Source: Gemmatimonadaceae bacterium
Lineage (GTDB): Bacteria > Gemmatimonadota > Gemmatimonadetes > Gemmatimonadales > Gemmatimonadaceae
Length of the DNA stretch: 64,000 bases
Assembly (NCBI GenBank): GCA_019637355.1
Contig: JAHBVT010000001.1
Coordinates: 496,001 to 560,000, forward strand
Reading direction: 5' to 3'
Shown here: one piece after another, positions 7,651-16,597 of the stretch
How positions within the stretch are numbered: the stretch's first letter is position 1
How the letters are laid out: every line of letters begins with the position of its first letter
Made by a program: the position numbers and the translations under genes
Notes under the pieces: generated by a model
The model's input: the letters and a program-made list of their open reading frames with translations, nothing else
Told to the model about the DNA's origin: nothing
The model's database searches: none

Positions 7651-9986
7651 GGCCGCGCCTTGCTCCCGTTCGGGCCGATCGTGCGCTCGAAGAGCTCAAG
7701 GATGCGACGGTACTCGTCCGTCCACGAACTCGGGCGCACGAAGCCGTGGTTCTCCACCGGATACACGGCCATCTCCCAGCCTTCTTTGCCCAGCTCGATA
7801 AGTCGCTGCGCGAGCTGCACCACGTCCTGGAACTGCACGTTGGTGTCGACCATTCCGTGCGCGATCAGCAGCGGGTCATTGAGGCCTTCGGCGAAGAAGA
7901 TCGGCGACGAGCGGCGGTAGGAGAGCGTGTCGTCCTGCGGGAGGTTGAGGATGCGCCCGGTGTAGCCGTGGTTGTAGTGCGCCCAGTCGGTGACCGAACG
8001 CAGCGCGGCGCCGGCACCGAAGTACTCGCCCTTGTTGAACAGGGCCATCAGCGTGATGAAGCCGCCATACGAACCGCCGTAGATGCCGATGCGCTCGGGG
8101 TTGATCCCGAAGTTGGCGGTGAGGTACTTGGACCCACTCACGTGGTCGTTCAGGTCCCACCCACCCATATGGCGATAGATCGCGGTACGCCAGTCGCGGC
8201 CGTAGCCCGCCGAGCCGCGGTAATCGATGTCCAGCACCGTGTAGCCGCGCGAGGCGAGCAGGTGGTGGAACATATATTCGCGGGAATACGTGCTCCACCA
8301 ATTGTGCACGTTGTGCAGGTAGCCCGCGCCGTGGACGAAGATCACGCCGGCGCCGTTGGCCTGCGCGCCGACGTCGCTCGGGCGGTAGATGCGCGCCGGC
8401 ACTGGCGTGCCGTCCTCGCCGGGGACCATCACGATCTCGGGCTTGATCCAGGCGTGGCGACGGAACTCCTCGGTGGTGCTGGTGGTCAGGCGCGTCGTCG
8501 CGGCCTGGCCGACGCGGCCGAGGTAGAGCTCGGGCGGGGTGTTGGCATCGGAGTACACGGTCACGTAGCGCTGGCCGTCCGGTGCGTAGACGACGCTGTG
8601 GCCGCCGTCGCCGGCGGTGACGCGCGTGCGCGCGCCGCCGTTGATGCTGACGCGGTAAGCCTGCCGCGTGAACGGCGACGGCTCGCTGGTGCTGAGTTCG
8701 AAGCTGCGGCCGTCGGCGGAGATGTCCACGCTGAGCACTTCCCAGCGGCCGCTGGTGATGGCGGACTTGTCGCTGGCGTCGGGCCGCACGGTGTAGAGGT
8801 GCGCGTAACCCGTGCGCTCGGAGACGAACCAGATGCGGCCGTCGGGCGTGAAGCCGTTGCAGTTGAAGCAGGGGCCGTTGACCCAGGCCTCGTCGCGCAG
8901 GTTGTCGACCATCACCAGCGCGCCGCCGGCGGAGGCGACGCTGTACAGCCAGCGGTGCTTGAAGTCGGCACTGGTGACGGCCACGACGGCGAAGCGGCCG
9001 TCGGCGCTCCAATCGCCGACGTTCACGCCGCCGACTTTGGCGCTGGTGTCCGGCGCGAGCTTGAGCCAGGTCATCGTGCCGGAAGCGAGGTCGAGGTGAC
9101 CCACCTTCTGCGTGCCCTGCGCGTCGCCGACCTTGCTGCGGCCGGGAATCATTCGCGGATACCCGTCCACGGTGATGTAGTCGGGGACGTCCGAGCCCTT
9201 GGTGCCCTGCGCCGGCGTGATGGTCGAGACCAACGCGCTGCGGCCGTCCGGCGACACCGACAGACCCGTGATGCGGTCGCCCTGCGGAATCCACACCACC
9301 GGCAGCGCACGGCCCTCGGCCTCGCGCTGTGCGGCGCGGCGCAGCGAGTCCGCGCGCAGCTCGTCGCGTACATACTCGAGCAACACCTTCTGCTGCTCGG
9401 CCACCGCCGCCCGCTGCCCGCGCGGGGCCTCGGGGTCGCGCGGCGCGTTGCCGACGCGCAGGTCGGTGAGCTGGCGCGTCAGGCCGGTGCCGACGTCGAA
9501 GGCGTAGGCGTTGTTCTCGCGCACGAAGTACAGCGTGCGGCCATCCGGCGCGATGCGCGGGGCGCTCTCGTTGGCCGCCGTCTGCGTGACGCGGCGCAGC
9601 GTGACGCGCTGCTGCACGCGCTCGCGCAGCCAGATGTCGCCGTTGGCGGCGAGGGCCTCGAGGCGGCCGTCGCGCGAGCGCGGGCCGGTCACGAGCTGCG
9701 GCAGCACGGAGTCCATATGCGCATCGGTCACGAGTTCGGGCGTGGCGCCGGCGCGCGGTGCGATGCGGTAGGGCTTCAGCGACTCGTGCCAGGCGGCGCC
9801 GGGCTCCAGCCAGCGGAAGTACACCCACTGCCCGTCGGCCGTCCATCGCACCTGCGCCGGTTCGCGGCCGTACAGCTCCGGCCCGCGCATAATGTTCGCG
9901 ACCGAGAGGTCGAAGGCGGACTGCTGCTGCGCGGCAAGCGGCGCGGCGAGGACAAGGGCAAGTGCAAGGGCGAGAGCACGACGCAT
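7647..9986 (-). CDS. Secreted S9 (prolyl oligopeptidase-type) peptidase
   Basis: The start is set at 9986, where MRRALALALALVLAAPLAAQ forms a clear signal peptide; the frame is open 16 codons further but that part is not signal-like. The 779-residue chain has an N-terminal beta-propeller with WD-like repeats (for example PDGRTLYFV, SPDGRSALVS, ADGRFAVVAV) and a C-terminal alpha/beta-hydrolase domain. The catalytic Ser is in GGSYGG (about residue 639), Asp in HGMVD (about 712) and His in PVENHGF (about 745). The family cleaves dipeptides or short peptides from oligopeptides, here in the periplasm. It sits between cstA and ybdD, which suggests it feeds peptides or peptide-derived carbon to the transporter. 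Confidence 0.9.
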   Translation of the reverse strand: MRRALALALALVLAAPLAAQQQSAFDLSVANIMRGPELYGREPAQVRWTADGQWVYFRWLEPGAAWHESLKPYRIAPRAGATPELVTDAHMDSVLPQLVTGPRSRDGRLEALAANGDIWLRERVQQRVTLRRVTQTAANESAPRIAPDGRTLYFVRENNAYAFDVGTGLTRQLTDLRVGNAPRDPEAPRGQRAAVAEQQKVLLEYVRDELRADSLRRAAQREAEGRALPVVWIPQGDRITGLSVSPDGRSALVSTITPAQGTKGSDVPDYITVDGYPRMIPGRSKVGDAQGTQKVGHLDLASGTMTWLKLAPDTSAKVGGVNVGDWSADGRFAVVAVTSADFKHRWLYSVASAGGALVMVDNLRDEAWVNGPCFNCNGFTPDGRIWFVSERTGYAHLYTVRPDASDKSAITSGRWEVLSVDISADGRSFELSTSEPSPFTRQAYRVSINGGARTRVTAGDGGHSVVYAPDGQRYVTVYSDANTPPELYLGRVGQAATTRLTTSTTEEFRRHAWIKPEIVMVPGEDGTPVPARIYRPSDVGAQANGAGVIFVHGAGYLHNVHNWWSTYSREYMFHHLLASRGYTVLDIDYRGSAGYGRDWRTAIYRHMGGWDLNDHVSGSKYLTANFGINPERIGIYGGSYGGFITLMALFNKGEYFGAGAALRSVTDWAHYNHGYTGRILNLPQDDTLSYRRSSPIFFAEGLNDPLLIAHGMVDTNVQFQDVVQLAQRLIELGKEGWEMAVYPVENHGFVRPSSWTDEYRRILELFERTIGPNGSKARP

Positions 9987-10074
9987 TTCGGGTATCCGAT
10001 TCAGGGATTGAACTGCGGTTCGCTGCGACTCCACGCCGTCACGCGGCGTGCATTCGCGGCGAGGTCATCAGGGC

Positions 10075-12147
10075 TTACGCACCGGCCACCACGCGTGCTG
10101 AGCGCACGTATGGCGTCTCCGTCGACCCGGCGGGCCGGCGTCCGCTGAGCACGCCATACCAAGTGCGCACGGAGTCGGCGATGATCACGAAGGTCGCGAG
10201 GAGGAAGAACGCCGCCACCGCGGTGTTGACGTTGTCGTTGAGGATCAGCCGTGCCGCACCGGCGGCGTCAGCCACCCCGGGCACCACGGCGCCCGCCGCC
10301 ACCTGGTCGCGCACCCACTGGGCGTGGCTCAGGAAGCCGATGCGCGGATTGGGATCGAAGATCTTCGTCAGGCTGGCGGTGCCGGTCACGATCACCAACC
10401 ACACCATCGGGATGAGCGTCACGAACACGTAGCGCACCTTGCCCATCCGGATGATGATCGTCGTGCCCACGCAGAGCGCGACGGTCGCCAACAGCTGGTT
10501 GCTGATGCCGAACAGCGGCCACAGCGAGTTGATGCCGCCGAGCGGATCGGTGACGCCCTGATACAGGAACCAGCCCCACATCCCGCAGACCATCGCCGAG
10601 GCGAGCACCACCGCGGGATACCAGCTCACGCGACCGAACGGCTCCCACAGGTGCTTGCCGAGGTCCTGCAGCATAAAGCGGCCCACGCGCGTGCCGGCGT
10701 CCACCGTGGTGAGGATGAACAGCGCCTCGAACATCAGCGCGAAGTGGTACCACAGCGCCATTGACGTGTCGCCGCCGAGCACGGAAGCGAAGATCTTCGC
10801 CATTCCCACCGCCAGCGACGGCGCGCCGCCGGTGCGGGAGAGCAGAGAACTTTCTTCCACCTGCGCGGCGAGCATCGTCAACTCGGCTTGGTCGAGCACG
10901 AAGCCCCAGGTGCGGATCACTTCAGCCGCGCCCTCGACCGTCGTCCCGATGATGCCGGCCGGCGCGTTGATCGCGAAGTACACGCCCGGCGTCAGCACGC
11001 AGGCGGCGATCAGCGCCATCACCGCGACCAGCGATTCGGTGAGCATCCCGCCGTAGCCCACCATCCGCGCGTCGGCCTCGTTCTCCAGGAGCTTGGGCGT
11101 CGTGCCGCTGGCGATCAGCGCGTGGAAGCCGGAGATCGCACCGCAGGCGATGGTGATGAACACGAAGGGGAAGAGCTTGCCGGCGAACACCGGACCGGTG
11201 CCGTCGATGAACTGCGTCACGGCCGGCATCTGCAGCGGCGGCAGCACGAGCAGGATGCCCACCGCGAGCGCGAGCACGACGCCGATCTTCACGAAGGCCG
11301 AGAGATAGTCGCGCGGGGCGAGGAGCAGCCACACCGGCATCACCGACGCGGCGAAGCCATAGACCATCACCGCCCAGGCCAGCGTGCGCGCATCGAGCGT
11401 GAACAACGGGCCCAGGGTTGGGTGCGCGGCCGCCCACTGCCCGGCGTACAGCGCCACCGCGAGCAGCACGAGGCCGATGATGCTGGTCTCCAGCACGGCA
11501 CCGGGACGCAGGTAGCGCATATACACGCCCATCAGCATTGCGATGGGAATCGTGAGCCCCACCGTCACTGTGGCCCACGCGGAGTCGCGCAGCGCGTTGA
11601 CCACCACCAGCGCCAGCACGGAGATGAGGATGATCATGATCCCCATCACCGCCACCAAGGCCGTGTAGCCGGCAATCGGGCCGATCTCTTCCTTGGCCAT
11701 CTGCCCCAGCGACTTGCCGTCGCGGCGCACCGACGCGCAGAGGATCACGAAGTCCTGCACCGCGCCGCCGATGGCCACGCCGACGATGATCCACAGCGCG
11801 CCGGGCAGGAAGCCGAACTGCGCGGCCAGCGTGGGCCCCACCAGCGGCCCCGGTCCCGAGATGGCCGCGAAGTGATGCCCGAACACGATCCAGCGGTTGG
11901 TCGGCACATAGTCGCGGCCGTCCGCCAGACGCTCGGCCGGCGTGGCGCGCGTAGCGTCCAACGCGAAGATGTTCGCGGCGATGATCTTCGAGTAGAAGCG
12001 GTAGCCCACCGCGTAGGTGCAGATCGCGGCGGTGAGCAGCCAGGCGGCGGAGATGGTCTCGCCGCGGCGCAGGCCGAGGTAGGCGAAGGCGGCGGCGCCG
12101 ACGAGCGAGACGGTGGCCCAGACGAGTGCGGAAAGCCAGCGGGGCAT
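10075..12147 (-). CDS. cstA: CstA family carbon-starvation/peptide or pyruvate transporter
   Basis: This 690-residue polytopic membrane protein has about 16 hydrophobic segments. CstA hallmarks are clear: VGYRFYSKIIAANIF near residue 50, YVPTNRWIVFGHHFAAISGPG (about 80-100) and FHALIASGTTPKLL in the middle. The family imports peptides or pyruvate, generally during carbon limitation, and works with a small YbdD protein. Here the order on the minus strand is cstA, S9 peptidase, ybdD. The gene contains one of only three CATG tetramers noted in the backbone (11635-11638). Confidence 0.92.
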   Translation of the reverse strand: MPRWLSALVWATVSLVGAAAFAYLGLRRGETISAAWLLTAAICTYAVGYRFYSKIIAANIFALDATRATPAERLADGRDYVPTNRWIVFGHHFAAISGPGPLVGPTLAAQFGFLPGALWIIVGVAIGGAVQDFVILCASVRRDGKSLGQMAKEEIGPIAGYTALVAVMGIMIILISVLALVVVNALRDSAWATVTVGLTIPIAMLMGVYMRYLRPGAVLETSIIGLVLLAVALYAGQWAAAHPTLGPLFTLDARTLAWAVMVYGFAASVMPVWLLLAPRDYLSAFVKIGVVLALAVGILLVLPPLQMPAVTQFIDGTGPVFAGKLFPFVFITIACGAISGFHALIASGTTPKLLENEADARMVGYGGMLTESLVAVMALIAACVLTPGVYFAINAPAGIIGTTVEGAAEVIRTWGFVLDQAELTMLAAQVEESSLLSRTGGAPSLAVGMAKIFASVLGGDTSMALWYHFALMFEALFILTTVDAGTRVGRFMLQDLGKHLWEPFGRVSWYPAVVLASAMVCGMWGWFLYQGVTDPLGGINSLWPLFGISNQLLATVALCVGTTIIIRMGKVRYVFVTLIPMVWLVIVTGTASLTKIFDPNPRIGFLSHAQWVRDQVAAGAVVPGVADAAGAARLILNDNVNTAVAAFFLLATFVIIADSVRTWYGVLSGRRPAGSTETPYVRSARVVAGA

Positions 12148-12271
12148 CGGGAGGGACGGAAGGGGGAAGGCCCGAGCGAGTCGCGAGGTCCGCCAATCCT
12201 ACCGGATTTCACCGCCCACGGGGAGGCCTGAGCGTTGGGGAGCAGGTGCGCTTCCGTTAGATTGACGGTCT

Positions 12272-12862
12272 ATGCGGCTCGCCCTCCCCGTCGCCTCACT
12301 GCTGCTCCCGGTCCTGCTGGGGGCCCAGACGCCTGCGCCGCGCGCGCGGCCGCTGGAGGCCTTCGCGGCCGAGCGGGTGGCGGTGACGCCGGTGCAGTTC
12401 TGGCGCGCCGATAGCATCGGCTGGAGCGTCGCCGCCGTTGGCGACGCGCAGCGCGCGGCGGTGGATTCGGCCATCGCCCGCGTGTTCGCGGAGCGTGGGA
12501 TGGGCAATCGATGGGCCTTCGCCGCGGACGTGGTGCGCAGCGCGCGGCGAAACCCGACCATTCGCAGCGATCCTTCTTCCCTGGGCGCGGGACGCTGGCG
12601 TGGCGCGCCACCGGCCGCCGGCGAGGCCGTCCCGCCGCTGGTGGCCGACAATCTTCGCATCGTCTCGGCGCTGGGCGATACGCGCTATGCGCTGATTCCC
12701 ATCGAGCTGCGTGGCGAGGGCGACTTCGCCGTGCTGCGGCTCGTGCTCGTGGACACGCGGATGCGCGTCGCCGTGTGGACCGCTGACCTTCTCACCGACG
12801 CCTCGCGCGACGTCGCGGCCGGACTGGCCGCGTCGCTGGCCGACCTCGTCGTCGATCCGTAA
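12272..12862 (+). CDS. Hypothetical secreted protein
   Basis: This 196-residue protein has an N-terminal signal (MRLALPVASLLLPVLLGAQ) ending in the LGAQ pattern common in this genome. The rest is a mixed alpha/beta chain with alternating hydrophobic residues toward the C-terminus (RYALIPIELRGEGDFAVL, RLVLVDTRMRVAVW). No family is recognised. It begins just after a TTAGAT stretch that could be a -10 element and lies 15 bases upstream of the isocitrate dehydrogenase-like gene. The divergent neighbour is cstA, so the 124-base gap must hold both promoters. Confidence 0.6.
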   Translation: MRLALPVASLLLPVLLGAQTPAPRARPLEAFAAERVAVTPVQFWRADSIGWSVAAVGDAQRAAVDSAIARVFAERGMGNRWAFAADVVRSARRNPTIRSDPSSLGAGRWRGAPPAAGEAVPPLVADNLRIVSALGDTRYALIPIELRGEGDFAVLRLVLVDTRMRVAVWTADLLTDASRDVAAGLAASLADLVVDP

Positions 12863-12877
12863 ACCTCCCCCCTCGCA

Positions 12878-13906
12878 ATGTCCAAGTCCCTGAACGTCAC
12901 GCTCATTCCCGGCGACGGCATCGGTCCCGCCATCACCGACGCCACCGTTCGCCTGCTCGCCGCCGCTGGCGCCGACATCACCTGGGACCGGCAACTCGCC
13001 GGGATGGCCGCCGTGAAGGAACACGGCGATCCGATCCCCGAGGCCACGCTGGAGTCGATCAAGCGCAGCAAGCTCGCGCTCAAGGGTCCGCTCGAGACGC
13101 CGGTGGGCAAGGGCTTCCGCTCGATCAACGTCGCGCTGCGCAAGGAGTTCGACCTCTACGCCAACCTGCGGCCGGCCAAGACGGTGCTGCCCGGCGGGCG
13201 CTTCGACAACGTGGACGTGATCCTCGTGCGCGAGAACACCGAAGGGCTGTACGTCGGCGTCGAGAACTACGTGAAGATCGGCAGCGACCCGCACGCGGTG
13301 GCGCAGTCGGTGGCCATCATCTCGCGCGTCGGCGCCGAGCGCATCGTGCGCTACGCCTTCGAGTACGCGCTGAAGCACGGGCGCAAGAAGGTCACCATCG
13401 TGCACAAGGCCAACATCCTCAAGTACTCGCAGGGCCTGTTCCTCGAGGTGGGCCGCGAGGTGGCCAAGGAGTACGAGGGCCGCGTGGCCTGCGACGACAA
13501 GATCGTCGACGCCTGCGCGATGGAGCTGGTGATGCGCCCCGAGAAGTTCGACGTGATCGTCACGACGAACCTCTTCGGCGACATTCTCTCGGATCTCACC
13601 AGCGGCCTCGTCGGCGGCCTCGGGCTCACGCCCGGCGCCAACATCGGCTACGACTGCGGCATCTTCGAGGCCGTGCACGGTACCGCGCCGGACATCGCGG
13701 GGCAGGGCATCGCCAACCCGACGGCGGTGATGCTCGCCGCCTGCCAGTTGCTCGACCACGTCGGCGACGGGGCACGCGCCAACCGCATCCGCGCGGCCAT
13801 CGAGGCCGTGCTGCGCGAACGCAAGACGGTCACGCGCGACGTCGGCGGCTTGGCCAGCACCGACGAGTACACCGACGCTGTGATCGCGCGCCTCGCCAAG
13901 GCCTGA
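12878..13906 (+). CDS. NAD-type isocitrate/isopropylmalate dehydrogenase family enzyme
   Basis: This 342-residue protein is the full length of the short NAD-dependent beta-decarboxylating dehydrogenases. It opens with LIPGDGIGP and has SINVALRKEFDLYANLRPAK (about residues 88-107) with the Ser and Arg residues that bind isocitrate, RENTEGLYVG, KANILK, and an Asp-rich metal site in NLFGDILSDL. The Ser-Ile-Asn-Val segment and the ENTEG motif favour isocitrate dehydrogenase over isopropylmalate dehydrogenase, giving a TCA-cycle role (isocitrate to 2-oxoglutarate). Homoisocitrate or tartrate dehydrogenase cannot be ruled out by eye. No leu genes are nearby. Confidence 0.85.
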   Translation: MSKSLNVTLIPGDGIGPAITDATVRLLAAAGADITWDRQLAGMAAVKEHGDPIPEATLESIKRSKLALKGPLETPVGKGFRSINVALRKEFDLYANLRPAKTVLPGGRFDNVDVILVRENTEGLYVGVENYVKIGSDPHAVAQSVAIISRVGAERIVRYAFEYALKHGRKKVTIVHKANILKYSQGLFLEVGREVAKEYEGRVACDDKIVDACAMELVMRPEKFDVIVTTNLFGDILSDLTSGLVGGLGLTPGANIGYDCGIFEAVHGTAPDIAGQGIANPTAVMLAACQLLDHVGDGARANRIRAAIEAVLRERKTVTRDVGGLASTDEYTDAVIARLAKA

Positions 13907-13913
13907 GCGCGCG

Positions 13914-14732
13914 GTGCGACTGCTCCAAGTCTCCGACGTCCATTTCGGGCGCCACGCCGTCGAGGCGTACACGGACGCCGTGCAGCGGCGCGTGGCCGGG
14001 CGGCGCTACGACGCCGTCGTCGTCGCCGGAGACCTGACGCAGCGCAACTTCCGCGGCCAGTTCCGCGCCGCCAAGCAGTGGCTGGACGCGATGCGCGCCG
14101 AAGTGCCGGTGCTGACGGTGCCCGGCAACCACGACGTGGCCTGGTGGTGGAAGCCGGTGGGCGTGGGCGTCGAGGCTCCGCTGCTGGCGGGATATCGCAA
14201 GTGGATCGATCCGGAGCTCGAACCCACGCTGCATCTGCCCGGCGTGACCATCGTCGGGCTCAACTCCTGCCACGGCGTGCGCACCTACACGCTCACGGCG
14301 CGCGCGCGCGACCTCTCCGTCGTCGGTGCCATCCGTCCGGCGCAGTGGGCCAAGGCCAAGGCTGCGTTCGACGCCGCGCCCGCCGGCGACCTCAAGGTGC
14401 TGGTGTTCCACCACAACCTCCTGCGCGGTGACCTCTCGCGACGCTGGGGCCTGGTCAACAAGGCCGACGGCATCGGCGAGGCGCTGGAGACCGGCGCCGA
14501 CCTCGTGCTCAACGGCCACGACCACCAGACGCGCATCGAGGCCATCGAGCTGATGGGCCGCAAGATGGTCGTCTCGCACAGCACCAGCTTCTGCGAGCGC
14601 ACCCGCGGCGGCCTGCCGGCGGCCTTCCAGGAAATCGAGGTCGAGCCCAAGCGCCTCGTCGTGCGCGCCTGCGTCTGGAGCGACGAGATGCGTGAGTTCA
14701 CGCCACGCAACGACCGGGTCTTCCCGCGGTGA
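13914..14732 (+). CDS. Calcineurin-like metallophosphoesterase
   Basis: The GTG at 13914 gives 272 residues that begin directly with the first motif (LLQVSDVHFGRH). The five metal-binding motifs of the family are present in order: DVH, VAGDLTQ, GNHD (about residues 68-71), FHHN and GHDH (about 203-206). These dinuclear enzymes hydrolyse phosphomonoesters or phosphodiesters such as cyclic nucleotides or UDP-sugars, and the substrate cannot be assigned. It is cytoplasmic (no signal). It overlaps the downstream SprT-like gene by 4 bases (GTGA). Confidence 0.85.
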   Translation: MRLLQVSDVHFGRHAVEAYTDAVQRRVAGRRYDAVVVAGDLTQRNFRGQFRAAKQWLDAMRAEVPVLTVPGNHDVAWWWKPVGVGVEAPLLAGYRKWIDPELEPTLHLPGVTIVGLNSCHGVRTYTLTARARDLSVVGAIRPAQWAKAKAAFDAAPAGDLKVLVFHHNLLRGDLSRRWGLVNKADGIGEALETGADLVLNGHDHQTRIEAIELMGRKMVVSHSTSFCERTRGGLPAAFQEIEVEPKRLVVRACVWSDEMREFTPRNDRVFPR

Positions 14733-15493
14733 GCGAACAGCTCGGCTTCTTGCTCGACGCCGTGGCGGCGCCTGCGGCGCCGGATGCGACGGACACGCCG
14801 CGGTCCGTCCCGGATCCCGACGAGCGCGACGAACGCGACGAGCAGGACGCCGAGGACGCCGAAGCGGCGGCGCAAGCCGCTGACGCCCTGCTCGGCCGCC
14901 TGCGCGGACTGGGCCTGGCCCACGTGAAGTCGCTGGTGCTCACGCGCAATCGCAGCGTCGTCGTGTCGCTGAAGGGCTACGAGCTGCGCCTGCACGAGGG
15001 CTTCTGCGCGGCGCCCACGGAACTGCACGCGCAGATCGTGCGCTTCGTGATGGCCAAGAAGCCTTGGGAGCGCCAGACCGCGCGACAGGCCATTCTCGCG
15101 CATCCGCTGCCGCTGCACACCAAGCCGCCTCGCGCGCCGGAGCGCACGCACCCCGAGGACGAGCCGACGGCCGAGCGCTTGGCCGAGTGGCACACGCGGC
15201 TCAACGGCGAACGCTTCGGCGCCAAGCTCCAGAGCATTCCGATCCGCGTGTCGCGGCGGATGCTGCGGCGGCTCGGGCATTACGCGCCGAGCGTGCAGGG
15301 CGGGGGGCCGGAGATCGCGATCAGCGCGCGGCACCTCCGGCGCGATGGCTTCGCCAGCGCCGTGGAGACGTTGCTGCACGAGATGGTACATCAGTGGCAG
15401 CACGAGAATGGAATGCCCATCGACCACGGGCTGGACTTTCGGCGCAAGTGCCGCGAGGTCGGGGCGCTGCCGAGGGCCAGGCGGGCCGTCTGA
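14729..15493 (+). CDS. SprT-like zinc metalloprotease domain protein
   Basis: This 254-residue protein starts at GTG 14729, overlapping the metallophosphoesterase stop. The first 55 residues are low-complexity and very acidic. The C-terminal third carries ETLLHEMVHQWQHENG (the HExxH zinc site at about residues 216-220) and then GLDFRRKCREVG, as in SprT/Spartan-like domains. Family members include DNA-protein crosslink proteases, but bacterial members are mostly uncharacterised. It lacks a signal peptide, so it should act in the cytoplasm. The stop overlaps the next start (TGATG). Confidence 0.8.
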   Translation: MSEQLGFLLDAVAAPAAPDATDTPRSVPDPDERDERDEQDAEDAEAAAQAADALLGRLRGLGLAHVKSLVLTRNRSVVVSLKGYELRLHEGFCAAPTELHAQIVRFVMAKKPWERQTARQAILAHPLPLHTKPPRAPERTHPEDEPTAERLAEWHTRLNGERFGAKLQSIPIRVSRRMLRRLGHYAPSVQGGGPEIAISARHLRRDGFASAVETLLHEMVHQWQHENGMPIDHGLDFRRKCREVGALPRARRAV

Positions 15494-16569
15494 TGCCGAC
15501 CGCGCTGCGACGCGCGTTGGTGCTGCTGGTGAGCCTCACCCTGCCGCTGCCGCTCACTGCACAGCGCGTGCTCGGTACGGTGCTGAGGCCAGACTCGACG
15601 ACGCCGGCACCGCAGGTGCTCGTGGAGTGGCGCGTGGGTCGCGGGGCGCCGCAGCGCGTCCTCACGGACAGTCGCGGGCGCTTTGCGATCGTCCTGAGCG
15701 CGCCGGACAGCGTGACGCTGCGCGTGCTGCGGCCGGGCTTTCGTGCGCAGCAATGGCCTGCGCTGTTCGTGGGGGCCACGGCCACGCTTGAGCCGCGCCT
15801 CGTGCTGCAGGACCAGACCGTCGTGCTCGCGACGGTGCGCGTGGACGCCCGTGGGGCCTGCACCGGTCGCGCGGACGGTGCGGGGGTGACGCTCTTTGAA
15901 CAGGTGCGCGTCGCGATTCAGTCGGCCAGTCTCGCCGAGCGCGACCCAATGCTGCGCATCGAGGCGGTGGAGTACGAGGGGGAGGCGACAGCGTCGGGCG
16001 CGCTGGTCGTCCGCGATTCGAGCCTGCGCCTCAGTCCGGGCAGCGTGCAGCGGAGGCCGGCGGCGCTGGATTCGATCTTCCGTTTCGGCTACGTGCGCCG
16101 CACCCGCGACACCTCGTACTACGAGGCGCCCACGCCGGACGTCCTCGCCGACGCGCGCTTCGCGAACGGCTACTGCTTCGCGATGGTGCCGGCGGATTCC
16201 GCGCCCGAGGGCCTGCACGGCGTGCGCTTCGTGCCGCAGCGACGGCCCGGCCCGGGCATCGCCGACATCACCGGCACCTTCTGGGTGGACCGCGACCAGC
16301 TCTTGCTGCGCACGGTCGAGTACAGCTACCTCAACGTGCCCGCGCACCATCGGGCGAACGGGCTCGGTGGGCATCTGGAGTATGCCGTGCTGCCAAGCGG
16401 GCACTGGCTGCTGCGTGAGTGGGTCGTCCGGATGCCGAACCTGCGCGGTGGAATCAACCTCTTCGCCCAGGGCCTGACCGTGTTCGGGGTCTACGAGGAC
16501 GGCGTCACGCTCTTCGCTGACTCCGCCGGCGCGGCGCTCGCGGCCCGCCGGCCTGTGCCCGGGCGTTAG
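15493..16569 (+). CDS. Secreted protein with carboxypeptidase-regulatory-like domain
   Basis: The start is set at ATG 15493, where MPTALRRALVLLVSLTLPLP begins a signal peptide ending TAQ; this gives 358 residues. Residues about 25-110 (GTVLRPDSTTPAPQVLVEW, then LTDSRGRFAIVLSAPDSVTL and RVLRPGFRAQQW) have the beta-sandwich pattern of CarboxypepD_reg domains, common at the N-terminus of surface and TonB-linked proteins. The rest, including GTFWVDRDQLLLRTVEYSY, resembles outer-membrane-associated proteins of unknown function. No TonB plug or barrel follows, so it is not a receptor. Function is unknown. Confidence 0.7.
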   Translation: MPTALRRALVLLVSLTLPLPLTAQRVLGTVLRPDSTTPAPQVLVEWRVGRGAPQRVLTDSRGRFAIVLSAPDSVTLRVLRPGFRAQQWPALFVGATATLEPRLVLQDQTVVLATVRVDARGACTGRADGAGVTLFEQVRVAIQSASLAERDPMLRIEAVEYEGEATASGALVVRDSSLRLSPGSVQRRPAALDSIFRFGYVRRTRDTSYYEAPTPDVLADARFANGYCFAMVPADSAPEGLHGVRFVPQRRPGPGIADITGTFWVDRDQLLLRTVEYSYLNVPAHHRANGLGGHLEYAVLPSGHWLLREWVVRMPNLRGGINLFAQGLTVFGVYEDGVTLFADSAGAALAARRPVPGR

Positions 16570-16597
16570 ATTTCGGAGTCCTTCATCCCGACCGCCG

